64,000 nucleotides of DNA, taken from Allodiplogaster sudhausi. Lineage: Eukaryota > Nematoda > Chromadorea > Rhabditida > Diplogasteridae. Shown one piece after another: positions 35,521 to 49,000 of this stretch. The notes beneath the pieces are model-generated. The model saw only the letters and a program-made list of their open reading frames with translations. It did no database searches and was not told where the DNA came from. The stretch spans positions 387,001 through 451,000 of the forward strand of contig CALZFC010000021.1 in assembly GCA_945643635.1 (NCBI GenBank), given 5' to 3'. Numbering within the stretch: position 1 is the stretch's first letter; each line of letters starts with the position of its first letter. Made by a program: the position numbers and the translations under genes.

Positions 35521-38158
35521 TCATAGCATCTTGGAGAACTCATAGTAGAGTGCGAGAATGAGCGCGCCTCCACCAGAGCGCATTGAGTTGGCAGCTGCGC
35601 CTTTGTAGAGCGCTTGCCAGCCTTCATTTCTATAAAGGAAGTTAGAGATTGTTTTGGCTAAACATATTATGCAATCCTTTCAATTACGGTCTATCCTTAT
35701 ATTCTTTTGGCCGATTGGTTAAAGATGATCGAATGAGATTGACCTACTAATTAAAACAAAGCAAAACGAACGATTCGAGTAGATGTCTAACCTGATAATG
35801 TGGCGCCATACATCAGCAGTCTTTGGCGGCGCGGTAGCAGGGGAGAGGCGGCGCCGTACGCCAACGCTTGGCATGGCGGCCGCGGCTGCGTGTCGCTCGA
35901 AGACCATCATGCGACGGCGCACCGTGTCGAGTGGGTAGCAGGCGAAGCCAGAAACGAGCAGGCACGACTGAAGGCAAAAAGGATTAAGAAGTTTCCAGGC
36001 ATTCCCTAGAGTTTACCTTATTTTAATTCTTGTTAAAAATACATAGCTTATAAGGTGCATGCCTGAGCAAGTGCGAGCGTGGCAAGAAAAGGCATCTGCC
36101 GCTGGTCAGCAACGATGCCCGTTCGAATCGTGTCGAATGCCCCGAAGAACATGGCTCGTGAGGCAAACACGAACTGAAGCGCCGGCGAGAAACCTCTGAA
36201 ATAAAGAATTTAATCTATTTCGTCTGGTTGAGAAAGAGAAAGAGGACTGTCCATGCTGTTCAATTTCCCTTGCATTCATCTTCAACGACTCTGTTATAGA
36301 GATCGAAAACAGAGTCGTTGTTTATTTATTGGAGTACCATTCGAGATTTGCAGAGAACACGTTCAGGTTAGAGATTGGGGATCTTTGTTTACTGTGGAAA
36401 TAAATACATCAGTGGCCAACACGTGGTCACCCGATACGAGAGTGTCGAGTCACGGGGGTATGGGAAGACAAGGTAAGAACAGCTGTTCTTTTCCAGTGGC
36501 ATTGATTTAGAGCGCTATTAAGTCAGCTAACAACTAAATCCGGTTTGATAATCAAAATGAGGAGAATATTACAGAAGACTGTATAAATATGTTGCAAATT
36601 AGCCCTGACCTATACCACGCGAGAATGCCGGCTTGTCTCCGCGTCCTGCGCAGGCAATCGCGCACGCCGGCGTAGCGTGCGGCGCCATCGGCGTGCGCGT
36701 CCACCGCGAGTCGTGTCCGAGCAAAGTCGAGCGGGTACAGCGCGACAAGTGCAGACGCGCCACCCATTCCACCCGCCAGCACCGAGCCTGAAGAGAGCCA
36801 TTGCTTACTGTGTTAGACGTTCTTCTTATATCCGTCAAGTACAAATACTATACAATGCGAAAATAAACAAGACTTCTCTACCCAGAAAGTAGCGCATCTT
36901 CTGGCTTCGTGGAACGTTAACAAGAAAGATATCACGGTAGACGTCGCGGAGCACGAGATTTAACGCATGCTGTGGGAAGCAACGCATAACGGAAGCACCG
37001 TTTCCGCGCCATAACGAGAGGAATCCCTGTGAAAAAGTAGCATTAAAATACTCAGCGATTTTTTTATGTCTAAAATATTGCCCATTGTTTGTTCCATTCT
37101 AGATAAACAATGTTGTTCATGATCTTATCATCGAATATGTACATACATATGTATGTAATTGTTCTTCAAACTCGTTTCATTTTCGTCAAAGGAGAAAAAA
37201 TTGAAATGGCAAAAAGCTGTGTTCGCGTGGGCATTCTTGATTGAATTTCAGCAGGCGTTGTTTTCTTTTAATACTGTACATACAATGTTGTCAAAATTTC
37301 GGTTTTAGATTGCAAACGTAAATTCGAAGCAGATACCGGCTCCTTGCTAGTACATAAATGCAAGAGTTTTTTCAATGATGCAAACAAATGTCACCTGATT
37401 GGATGTCATCTGTGACAGGCAGTCGGTGACGCCCGCGTAGCGAACGGTGCCGATGCCATTTTGGACCTGCAAAGGAACGATGATTAAATATCTCCAGAAA
37501 CAAGTTTGTGGAAATAAAAGTTACTAGAAGCAAAAAGAAAGATTGCAAAGTGACAATAGAGTTTAAAGATCAAACCTACATAAGTGCTATCCTATCTATA
37601 GTATTGGAGGGTGCTTTGAAATAGAGCAGAACAAATCGAGACACGTGATAAGCGGCAAAATCATAATCAGCCCAGCATTATTGCTGATAATTCATCGGCT
37701 GGCCATTCGGACATGCTAGTCTTTCTTTGTCATTTTGCGTTTCTGCAGGTGGAGTGATTGCTTTGGTTGATCACAAAGTGACAAAGGAGAACAAGGCACA
37801 CGTGAATAACTTGACTAGCCATTGGAACAGTTTGTTGACTACGCAGAAGACAAAAGGATTTAATTTATAACAAAAACGTATCAACCTGGTTTCATTGGAC
37901 TCAGCACATAATAAGTCATAGATAAAAAAGATTAGAATACTGTGGAGGAACTGATTATAGGATACGAAAATACTATTCTTCTATTTATCTCCTTATTTTA
38001 ATCCAATCACTGACCTGTAGAACGAGCTTCACTCGATCGAGCGGCGCCGTAGTCGTCTTGCTGACGATGGCGGCCGCCGATGCAATCACCATCTTTTTGA
38101 TGGCATCTGGTACGCCGATACGGATGGAGTGGCCGCGCTGGCCGGATGAAGCACCCAT
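35521..38158 (-). CDS. Mitochondrial ADP/ATP-carrier-like SLC25 protein, multi-exon
   Basis: Inner-membrane carrier, predicted ADP/ATP exchanger. All three repeat signatures are present: APLDRVKLVLQ (exon 38015-38158), YPLDFARTRL (about 36600-36790) and YPLDTVRRRMM (about 35790-35970). The last matches the RRRMMM signature of adenine-nucleotide translocases. The second half of repeat 1 (about 36890-37030 and 37400-37466) reads VRYAGVTDCL..QGFLSLWRGNGASVMRCFPQHAL, keeping the substrate-contact arginine. The start at 38158 (MGASSGQRGHSIRIG) is chosen because a splice-acceptor-like sequence lies just upstream. The last exon (35521 to about 35630) ends ALYYEFSKML. After RRRMM this protein has an Ala/Pro-rich stretch (about 35 residues) longer than usual for the matrix loop, so it may be a diverged paralogue, not the main translocase. 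Confidence 0.88.
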
Positions 38159-39529
38159 CTTCTGACGCGGCGAGTAATTGTGACACTGCGCAAATGTCAA
38201 CAGTTATTAGGAGTGCAGAATTATTAAAAATTAGGAATTTCAGACGCCAATTGGAGGCATTCCCTAACGAGCACTAATTGTACGCACTGAGAGATCCCCA
38301 GCTGCTTTGGAGAGAGGAAATCAATGTCTCGCCTCAGGCTGCACATACAACAATCAGCCAATACGCGAGAGAGAAAAACGGAGCTAGTGCTGAGGCCGGA
38401 ACACTTGGATCTTTATAGATTAGAGCGGGAGGAGAGGAAGACAAATATGAGAGAAAGGGAGACAGAATGTTTAGAGAGGTACATATAATTGGCAAATCGT
38501 TTGATCTCAGCTTTTCACAGCCGTGTCTTTTTGGTGAAAGCGCTGGAATGAATGAAGCGGAACCGGCCAAGTGAGAGTTGAGTAGAGCAAGGGAGGAATG
38601 CAATGGACTGCTGCAGCGGAAAATTGACATAGAGAGACTGAAAGAAGAGAGAGAGAGAGATAGAGAGAGAGAAAGGGAGAGAGAGAGAGAGGGAGATAGA
38701 GAGAGAGTCGCACTGATAAGCATGACGCAATCCGTTTTCTCATTCAGAGAAAGGAAACCACTCTAAAGAGTTCAAGTAGCGGGGGTCATCAATACCTCAT
38801 TAATTCTTAACAATGTATCTGAGTGAGTGGTAGATATCACTACCTTAGCTGGTAATGATCACATGTATACTATTTCTCCGAGTAAAAGAACATCTTCAAA
38901 ATACGACAGACATCTTGGTCCGCCTGGATGGGGTGATCGGCCCGCCCAGAGCGGACAGCTCTGTCGCCCGTGGTGGGGCTGCCCTGGTCTCTCCTTCTTA
39001 CTCCCTTGCCTTTCCTCTCTTTCTCTCCGTCTCTCCACTAATCTCTATCTCTCCCCTGCCCACACTGCACCCCTTGCACCCCCTCCTGCTCCTTCTCCTA
39101 CTCTTTTTGCTCTGCCGGCGGCCCCTCCCCTCCCTCTCTCTTCTCCCTCTCTCTCTCCTCCCTTCTCTGCTCTCCTTTTCCTCTGCTGCCCATGCAATGT
39201 GCACGTGAAGTACACCAGAAGACTATTTCCAGAATGTGAATGCAGCGGTGATAGGAGAGGGTGAGCAGGAGAGAAAACATGCATTGCACCAGAGAGGCAG
39301 AAGACAGGAAGCTTTTATGATTAGAGGCCCATCGAAATATTAATTTTATTTTTTTTATGACTGAGTTTTCAAAAGACCCTAACAGTGGTGATGTGTCTTT
39401 GATTTAAAAAAAAATGCACAGTGCCATTGTGATTTCAATTCATATTTATTGCTCTTAATATTGCACGTTCCCTATAACAATAAATAAAAAGTGTCATTCT
39501 AATGCTCATGTTCGATGGCGCACGGTTGG
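38159..39529. other. Intergenic with GA and CT simple repeats
   Basis: Upstream of the carrier gene and downstream of the ZP gene. (GA)n at 38645-38705 and a CT-rich 39000-39185 region account for the long low-complexity frames. No supported gene. Confidence 0.5.
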
Positions 39530-42082
39530 CTAGGTCTGTTTGATGATTAAGCAGAGAGATCTTCCACTGAAGAGAAGAGCGGCGGCAAGCAGTGCAGCAT
39601 TCAAGAGAAGGATGCATGCTGCGCCCTCGTCACTCAGACACGCTTCTTCCTGCAAAATATACAATCTCCTTCAATTAGTGTCTTCCCTTTCTCTCTGTCT
39701 CCCTCCCTGTCTCTATGTCTCCCTCCCTCTCTCGCTCTCACTTTCTCTCTTCACTTTCACCTGGCTTTCCTAACTCGGATCTTTTCATCATTATTACCCA
39801 GCCTATCATTCGGCCAGCACATCTATACTTTGTCTTCGCTTGTTTAACAGCTATGCGAGCCACAATTTCTCCGATCGCCTTTCTCGGCTGTGTCATTTCA
39901 CATGGCACATGTGCTCTCCAAAGTGCTCCATTCTCTCTCTCCGAGACAACGCCTTCGGTGGCAGCGACAGGCAAAAAACAGTGGGACGGTGGTGCCATTC
40001 AACGCTATGAACGCTTGTGATTAAAGTGATTGCCGGTCAACAATCAACGGTTCAAATCTTCTGTTGTGCCTTCTTTGTAATGGAGTTTGTTGTCTACACA
40101 GACACTCTAATGTGTCTTTGACGAGCAGACGATAAAATGGTGCGTGTGTGTGGGAGGAATGTGAGCATGTGCTGCAAGTGATGAGGATGAAGAGATCGAA
40201 GAGAGCCTATCTTCCCTGGACACACTTCCTTTACCTGCTCGAGCTCAAGACTCGCAAGCAGCAGCTGCCTGCCTCTTCTCTCATATTCAGTGTAACATCA
40301 TTCTCATTCTCATTCTGCTTCTCTCTAAATCACACTCTCTCACTCTGCTTTCCTTTAGCTTCCAGCGCACCGGCTCTGGAGTGTAAGAAGCTGCAGCTGA
40401 TACATTATTCGGTGGATGATCAAGAATAAAGTCGATGGCCGGAAGATTGGGCAGCACTGAAAAAGTGAGATGTTGAAAGTGGACATCAAACAACACGAAA
40501 CTTTTACTAAAATATTTAGCGATAATATAGTAATTAACCTATTTCGTAGGCCGTCTCTTCGTCGTTTTCCATGAAGGAGCGTCGTCTACGAGGTGGATCG
40601 GGGCATTCGGGCACCTGCAGTATTTCTTCATAAAGATGGCTATGTGTACCGTTGAACAGCTATAGATCAATAAGTGAATCGATGACAGTACCTGACAGTA
40701 CTCCTGGCCGGGCTCCTTGACCGTGATGGCGATCTGGCACTGAAAGTAGACGCCGTCCTTGTCGGCGTACTTGTAGACGTGAGCCTCCTTGCCGACCATG
40801 AAGTCGGAGATGTACTCGAGGTTCTGCAGCAGGTAGCGATCGTGCGCGCAACTGGAATGGGCGCACTGTTTAGTTTTGGTGACAGAATAAAACAAGCCAT
40901 ACTGCGAGACCATAAATGCAGCAATACCACGAACCCTTCCTGATCGATGAGCTCGACCCGATTGCCATCTCCATCATCCACAGTACACGAGTGGACACGC
41001 ATGCAGAAGGTGTCCGTCGTCGTCGACTCGCACGTCCACTTGTGGTACACCTGTCTCAGGATGCCAAATGATAAGATTACACCGCTTAGAGCTCATGAAG
41101 ACGAAAACTGACCATCTGTCCGACTTTGGCGAAGAGAACTGGCGGCCCGGTCGGCGAGCCGTCCAGCACCTCGTAGCGGCAGACCGGCATCTTCACTACT
41201 GCCGTTTGCATTCGAGGACCAGGCATTCTCAAAGCAAGAGATTTTTCATCATAAAAACGTTTGTCCTCCATTAAGTAAGTAAATATAAGTTCTTATGAGA
41301 GAAAAATCATTTGAAAACTTACGTAATATTGACAGTCTTGGTGAGCCTTCGCTCCATGGCCATGTAGTAGCACTCGGCGATGAAGACACGGTCGTGCTTT
41401 GTGAGGAACTGTGGATGGAAAGCGACGACAATGTTTGCCGTCACGAACATTCCTGGGGGCTCCTCCTTAACTGCTAGCATTAGTACATTTGAGTGGTGGC
41501 TAGGAAAGAACGCTAACCGAGACGCGACGCTCGAGGTCGCAGTCGCTGAACTTGAGCCGTAGCGATGTGTTGCGATGCCAATGCTCATCCGGCGGCGGAC
41601 TGCGGCACTCGGGCTGCTCGAGGTGGTTGCGCACGAAAACAATGCCTGAGAACGGCTCGAGCGTCTCGAAGCGGATCTGGAGGAAAGAACTCTGCAGGAA
41701 GTACAAACAACCTGTTAAGAATAGATATTGATAGGTTATATGATCAACATCACTACAAGCATAATTTTATTGTGGTCGTTTGCACGTCAAAAAAATACAG
41801 TGAAATGATAGTAATAGCCTCGTACTGAGATGGCGTTCTCGCCGCAGTCAACGACAGCGTCGCCCACCAGCTCGTTCGTGTCGGCATGTTGTGTGCTTCT
41901 CTGCTGCAATTTATTTGGCGGCATTATTTGGCGTTTTTACGTTAATTTGCTAGTTTTTATCGTACATATTGCACAAACTGCAGAGTACTTCAGTTTCTCA
42001 CAACGAAATCGGTGAAAGTCAATGTTTACAAGCTAACCAGAAGTAGAAGAAGCGCCGATGCCACGAGAAGTGGCGTGCGCAT
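39530..42082 (-). CDS. Cuticlin-like ZP-domain membrane protein
   Basis: Predicted extracellular-matrix component made by the epidermis, by analogy with nematode cuticlins. Exon 1 from 42082 encodes a signal peptide (MRTPLLVASALLLLLV). The next exon (about 41829-41909) ends NELVGDAVVDCGENAIS, the usual start of a ZP domain. Then follow FETLEPFSGIVFVRN and SDCDLERRVS (about 41510-41700), MFVTANIVVAFHPQFLTKHD with ECYYMAMER (about 41320-41470), and MPVCRYEVLDGSPTGPPV (about 41110-41230). VYHKWTC..DTFCMRVHSCTVDDG (about 40935-41050) and YLLQNLEYISDFMVGKEAHV with FQCQIAITVKEP (about 40690-40850) complete the domain. The next exon starts VPECPDPPRRRRSF, a tetrabasic furin-type site after the ZP domain. 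Exon 40344-40456 is followed by the last exon (39530-39649), which encodes a C-terminal membrane segment (ILLLNAALLAAALLF). Phases fit at the last three junctions. Architecture is complete. Confidence 0.92.
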
Positions 42083-43074
42083 CCGAAGAGAGAAGTCGCC
42101 GCAGCTTGGTCGGCGATGAGTGGAAGGGGAGGATCTTTCAATGAAGGATAGTCGAATGATCACGACAATATCATAAAATCTGCATCATAAATTCAAGCAA
42201 GCAAAATGAAATGAGCGACGATTTACAAATATCAATGAGGATGTCTTCGCTGCAAATGACAGTCTATGTGGATTGGAGCAGTGGCAGAGTGAAAGTGTTC
42301 AGAGATCCAATGACCAATCGTCCAAGTCATCTCCACTCATGGATTCGTGCTAGCCAATCAGGAGAAAAAGCCAAACCGCTTTGATTCAAGGCCAGAATAG
42401 TCAGAAGAATAGAAGAAGAGAGCGAGTGAAGAAGTCTCGATGAAAGCGAGAGATGACCGGCTGGAACTGGACTCGCCAAGAGTGGGCAGGCAGTGATTGC
42501 ATCTGTCGGCCTCCCTCCAGTCACTCCTCGCTTGACGTGGTTATCTCTCTCTCTCCATGCTTTCTCCATTCTTCCATCTCATTCTCTTCCCTCTTGCACT
42601 CTTCTTGCTTCTCTTTCTCTCTCTCTTTCTCGCTCTATTTCAGCTATTCTAATTCGTTTGCATCTGTCATCGACCTAATCTGAGTGGGATCTTATGCATT
42701 CCATTAACATCAACTTATTAACTAAAATTTTCTCTTAATCATAAATTCACTTCTCAATTTGAAACGCCTTCCCATCAATTATCAGAGAAAACAGTTTGTG
42801 GAATTTTTTTTTTAATATTCTTACGAACACACAACTCCGTCCAGTTCAACTGTTGACATCGTTTATTTTTAAAGCGATCGTCATAAAAGAATAGTGGAAT
42901 TATAATCATATTGCACAACAAAAAAACCGTTCAATTCTTTTCTACTGATATGGCATACAACATTTGTTAAGTTATGAATGAACTGAAAAAAACAACGAGC
43001 ATTCTAAACAATTTCCGGACGGAACAGATATGCGTATGCCTAGGTGTAAAGCGGATAAAGATTGTGATTATTGT
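42083..43074. other. Intergenic region upstream of the ZP gene
   Basis: Contains a short CT-rich run (42540-42650) and AT-rich sequence. It should include the promoter of the ZP gene and the 3' end of the DENN-domain gene. No gene or clear TATA box seen. Confidence 0.45.
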
Positions 43075-46000
43075 TTAAGTAGCATGCTTGGCATCCTGCT
43101 TGGCTGAGATCTCTGGCTTGTTGCGGTAAGGAAACCAAAATAAAACAACGTAACTTTTTGATGGAATTTGTTCATGATTCGTAGAAATGGCAAAGAAAGA
43201 AGTGTACACCTTAAAAACCTTGAAGTACTGCATGTGAATTCTCTTAGACCTTTACGGTTATGACAGTTGCTTTCAAAGTTCATCTTCTACTTAAGGAGTC
43301 GATCGCGCGCACTCACGAGTTTCTGCAGTCGCCTGTGCAATCTTCTGTGGTGACTCCTCTTCCGCTCTGCGTAGATGTCGTCGAGGCGGTCGCTGTACTC
43401 GCGGACGAGCTGGCCGACCGGCCCGTACTCGATCTCGGCTAGCGCTTCGCTCGCCCGCGACTTCCCGTTAACCTTAACATATCTTTGTTTGTCTATTACT
43501 GAATTCTTGAGGATTAAGAAAATAGTTGAGAAAAATAAATGATTAATACCCGGCGATGAATCCAGTCGTCGAACATGGTTGTCTCTACGAGAAGCTGGAG
43601 ACAGACGCGGTAGTCGCCGTCTTGGCCGTCGAGGAGAAGGCGCTTCCAGCTGCTGGTTGCTGCTCCACCCCCTCCGCCATCTTCCTCATCTTCTCGAAGG
43701 GGTCGAGAGAGAACGCGCGAGTAGTGGCCGAACACTTTGGCAAACCAGGTCAGCATCGCCTGAAGGCAAGTAGTTCTCTGATTTTTAGGAAGCCCAAAAA
43801 TTTCCCGAAAATAACTCAAAATGTGGTGGATCAGAGTAGAGAGTAAAATGCTAACATAAGGCGAGATCTCTAGTCTAATGGTAAAGTACCTCGCTAGTTG
43901 GCTCTGCCGCGTAGTCATCAGCCGCGACTTCTTCTGCTGCCGCTCTTCGGAGTTGCTTGATCAGCTCAAGAACGACAGCCTTCGGAACGCCGAGCGTCTT
44001 CGAGCAGAAGGACACTGCGCACTTCTCTCGGTACTGCTCCGACTGCAAACAGCGCAATCATCACTTAACATATGTTCAAAATTGATTTATGTTTTCGACT
44101 ATCCAAAACAATGTCAAGGAAGATACTGGAATGCCCTTGGTGCAGTAGCGTGGAAGCGGATTAATGATGCCGCTGCCAACGTCGAAAACAGCCAGATTTG
44201 TCTGCAGAATACACTTTAAGATTGCGCACGGCCATAATTGGTAATTGCTCATTTTTTCTTTTATTTATCAATAAACTACCATCAAACTTTAAAAATTATA
44301 AAGTTTTGTACTTGATCCTTCCTGTCGTCATTTTCCCTGCCGTATGGCTGATCGACTACGAGCTCTTGCACGCGTCCCAGGTTACACCTTGAAGAATTGT
44401 CAGATAAAACGATAAACTAATGATTATTTCCATTGTTCTTTAAAGAAAAGTTATCTCAATTGGAGATGCTGAAAATGTTTCACATATTATTTTATTGGTT
44501 ATTGCGGCTGAGCGGAAAACAATAGACATCGATGTTCTCAATCCTAAAACCACATTTCGAAGTTTGTCGTCTGTCCATGAAAAAGTGAATAGGAGGAGGT
44601 GGATGGCAACGGATAAACACATCCTGCTTTTCCAAAACGTTAGAGAGAAGAAACACACGGAAGATACAAGAGCATGAGGCAGCTTACTTAGATAAGATAA
44701 AGGCATAGATAAATCACGGGGCCTTTTAATGGATACCCTCTCTCCTCTGCGTGGCTTTTTGCTGGTTGTCTGTTGTATGAAGCTTTCCGACACATAGAAA
44801 CAACGAAAGCCTGCTTGAACTATTTCTAGAATTATATATTTACAGATTTGAAATAAGCATATCTACGTAAGCATATATGTATGTACAAATGGCATGATAT
44901 CTTTAATGTTCTGTGCCATTGACGCCCATTGTAGAGAAAGTTAGTTGAACTACCGTAGCACGCCGATAATGTAGGGCGCTGGAAGATGACAGATCTCAAT
45001 GCTGTCATCAGGCACACATGGAATGAAGGTGTGCGGGTACTGGAAGGGCTGGAGGATTGTCTCCACGAAGCGGACTGCACGAGTCACTTCTTGCACCTGT
45101 AACACATTGGAAAGGGTGAAGTATGATTTGTTTTTACTATAAAAGATGTATCCTTAATAAATGCTGACAGTACGCGCCGCAATGAGCACTCGTAGATCGA
45201 AGAGCACAGCCAGGACCATGGCAGCCGCGTACTCGGGAGTCAGGTCGCGGAGCACGTCGACCGGGCAGATGCCGGCCGTGCTGCCAGCCATGCCATTCGA
45301 CTGTCGCTGCTCAGCTGACGGCCGCTCCCTGATCTCCACTCGCTTCACTCCTCCCAGCCCGTCGCGGTGCACAACAACCAAGGCGAAGCCAGCTCAAAGC
45401 CATTCCATCCATCCTATGAACAGGAAAGCGAAAAGATACCTTGAATCTGCGGGAAGGGCAGATGCCGAACTGAAGTTAGCAGACGACGGAGGCAGCGAAA
45501 GTCGCCGACGTGCTGGAGGGCATGGCGGGCGAGTTCGAGAAAGAAGGAAGGAGAGCGGAGAGGAGTGAGCAGGACGAAGACGCGAGGGAACACTGCCACT
45601 TCTACAGCGATAATTCATTAGCAAAGGAGATGAACGGTATTTGAAAAGTAGACAGACAACTATTATGCAAATTGAAAGAAATAACTTGCCGTTTTCCTTA
45701 TTCTGCTGGGGCACGTATCGCACGCAATAGGCGAACGTCCTCAAAAGCGACACTAGTTTTTTTTATTGGCAAATTTTATAAACTTTATTTTGGCGTTACC
45801 AAATGCATCAACGGAAATGGAAGTATGCACTAAACAAAAAAAATTTAAGAGCTGAAGCTTGCCTGTATGCGAGATGATTCGAGAGTGCGACGATGAAGTG
45901 GTCGTCTTCGGGGAAGTCTTCGCCCGGCATCACCTTGCGAATGTGCATGAAGTCGGGATAGAAGAACTGCGGAGCGACGCATGCCATCTTCGAGTTCGCG

Positions 46001-49000
46001 ACGGCAGGGTCATCTCATGAGAAGTAGACAAAATTAAAATAACGAATTTTTACCGATATCTTATTAGCTTTGGCAATTTCATAATCCGCACATTTGCTTG
46101 CGTGACATCTTTAGAATGCTCATACCCTGCGTGCTGTCCTCGGGATGACTAAAGATGACACGCGGTTTGCGTACAGTCACATTCGAGTCACCCGTCTTCG
46201 GTCTGAAATAGCGAGAATGAGGAGTGCATACTGATAAACTGGGTTGGAGGGAAACGATTAAAGCAGCATAGTGATAAGGGCATGCTAAGAGGATTGAAGT
46301 GCAGGTTATGAATTTCTTAGTCGATGATAAAATGGTAATAAATGCTATTGTGTGACTTGCCGAAATGTAATCAATGAACACTATATGCAAATTCCTTTTA
46401 ATTCATACGTGATTGTTTTTGAGATAAAAGTAAGATAAAATGAATGACAAACTCTTCAGAAATTCGAATGATCAGGGCGCGATCAAAGAGCGCAGGTCCA
46501 CGGTGGCGCATCGCCTCATTCTGCAATTCTGTTTGCTGTCTCATGCATTGCTGCGTCCGCGTCATTGCACATTCTTTTTTCCACTCATAAGATTAGAAAT
46601 TTTTTTCCTTTTTCTTAATAAAATAAAAATAAAAACAAAATTAAAATTGCAAGAAGAAGTACTAAAAGATGATCAGACTTGGCTGGAGCGAAGCGCAATC
46701 GTGGCGCGGCGCACAAAGCGGGCTCGCTCCACAAAGTGTTCGGTACTCTCGTCGTCCTCCGCCTCCTCCACCGTCTGCGAATTATGGATATTAAATTAAC
46801 GTTTTATATTGTTGTATGTATAATATTTAAGAAAAATTCCTGGGGACAATAAAATAACCGACATCAAAGTCTTGTGGAGGTTCCAGTAGCGATGGTCGCG
46901 GTGATCTTTCCCTTAAAAAAAGATATTTCAGTAAAAAAAGTTAATGATGAGTGAAAAGAATTAACAGTCCGTCGAACGAATTTTTAGCATGATTATTTAC
47001 AGAAATATTTTTTCTCATTTTCTCTGACCAATCGTAAGTACGGAAGGGACTGAAATTGGAAGCGCGTAGACCTGATTTTGCCAAAAGCATATGAACGTGA
47101 TTATTTCCCAATAATATAGATGTAGCTATTCGTTTCCGCTTACATAGAAAGCTATAACAAAAGTATGCAAGCAAGTACAACAACAACTAGTTAACAGCAA
47201 ATCAGCCAGGGTCTGTGGAAAAAGACCAGAAAAGAAAGCTAGGACCAGAGAGAGGTCGTTGAGGGAACATGCATTACAAGGAGAGCGTGAATGAGCGATG
47301 AAATGAAAGAGACGTGAGCGAGGGAGAGAGAGCGAGGCATACATAAAGGAAGAGAGCCCTAGACAAGTGGCAACGACTGTTCCATCCGTTGTGGTTGAAA
47401 GGATCAGGCACTTGTTGTTTTCTTCTCTCGCCAATCTCTTGCTATCTTATTCACTCTCACTCTCTTCCTCTCACATTCTCTCTCTTTCTGCCACTGCTCT
47501 CGTTTCTTCTTTCCTGTATGTTTGGAATAGAAGAACAAAGCAGAACGCTCTGGCTGCTATTCCCTTCCTCCCAACATATTGGTACCGGCCTATTTAGCAT
47601 TCTTTGATTTGTTTCCCTTAGTTCCCTGTATCTCTCTCTCTCTCTTTCACTCTTTCTCTCTATCTCTCTCACTCTCTCTCTCTCTCATTTCTCCGTTTGC
47701 CAACGGCAGTAATAATAAATGAATGAATGAAATGAAAGGAAGAACTTGGTGGATTGTCAAAAGGGATGAGGCATGGAACGACAATGGAAAAAGGCAATCA
47801 ATCAGGCATCGCATGAGTAACAAGTGGCTCAGAATTAAAGTGTTCAACCATTCACGAATCACAGGACCGCATCAGAAAACTGAGAAAGCTGAATCAGTAG
47901 AGAAGCGATGGCATGTATAAGAATCGCTGGTAAAGTCAACGAAAGAAAGCCGCTGGATCGAGAAGGCCAAAAGTGCATTTATGCCTCAGTATGTTTACTC
48001 GCTCGGAAAAACAATAACACATGCTAAAGATAGAAAAGAGTACGCGAAGAACGCTCTCGCTCTACTCTTCACAAGTTGCTCTAAATAACTTCTCAAGAGC
48101 GACATTGCGTTGAGATTAATGGGAAAGAAGAGCTTGCAAGGAGGAGGGAGCGAGAAGAGGCCAGAGTTTGAACGAGGATGCGCTTCATCGTCCGGAGACA
48201 AGGAGACTGTATACTTCTTCCCATTCGTCTTCTGCCTGCTTCTCTGTCACTCTCTCTCACTCACTTTGCTCTGCCTCACTCTCCTCTCTATCTCTCGTCT
48301 CCTTCGTCTTGAACACGTAGAGTAAATCATCTCGAATATTTGCTGAGCGCTGAGAGAGTGTGCACGTTTGAGAAAGCCCGAGCGACAGAGAAAGTGTATG
48401 GAGAAGATGCTGGAGAGTAAGATAGCGAGAGTGAGAGCGAGGTAGAGAGAGAAAATAGAGAGAGAGAGAGTAAAGAGAGAAACATTACAGAGAGCTTGCG
48501 AGGAGATAGAGAAAGAGAAAGATAGACAGAGAACATTAGAGAGGGAAGAGAAGATAGAAAAGTGACAAAAAAGGTGGCGGAGAGAAGAACAAGAAGTGAG
48601 AGAGAATGGTCACAATGATCAGAGCAAAGATAAAAGCAGATGATTGCGCTTATGATGCCTGCAGGGCGTTTTAGTACCATCGCTTGGCTATGACTTAGGA
48701 GGACGACAGCTATGAGAGATAGAGACAGACAAAGTGATTATAAGCGTAGATGTAAACACCGAGGAGTCGTCCACTACGGGGAACGATTTGCTTCGTTTGG
48801 AGGGTAAAGGAGCACGTTTATGCAGCATATGAAAAAGCTGGGGAGACGGGCAAGAGGTGAAGTGGGAGGGGAACGAGTGGGACAGAACCAGAGAAAGAGA
48901 GAATTTAAGAGAGAAGAGAGAGAAAGAGAGAGAGAGAGAGGAGTGAGTATTTCGCCTTGCTCCTCCAAAAGATGGTTAGTCATGGCAGGTCGAAGCATCG

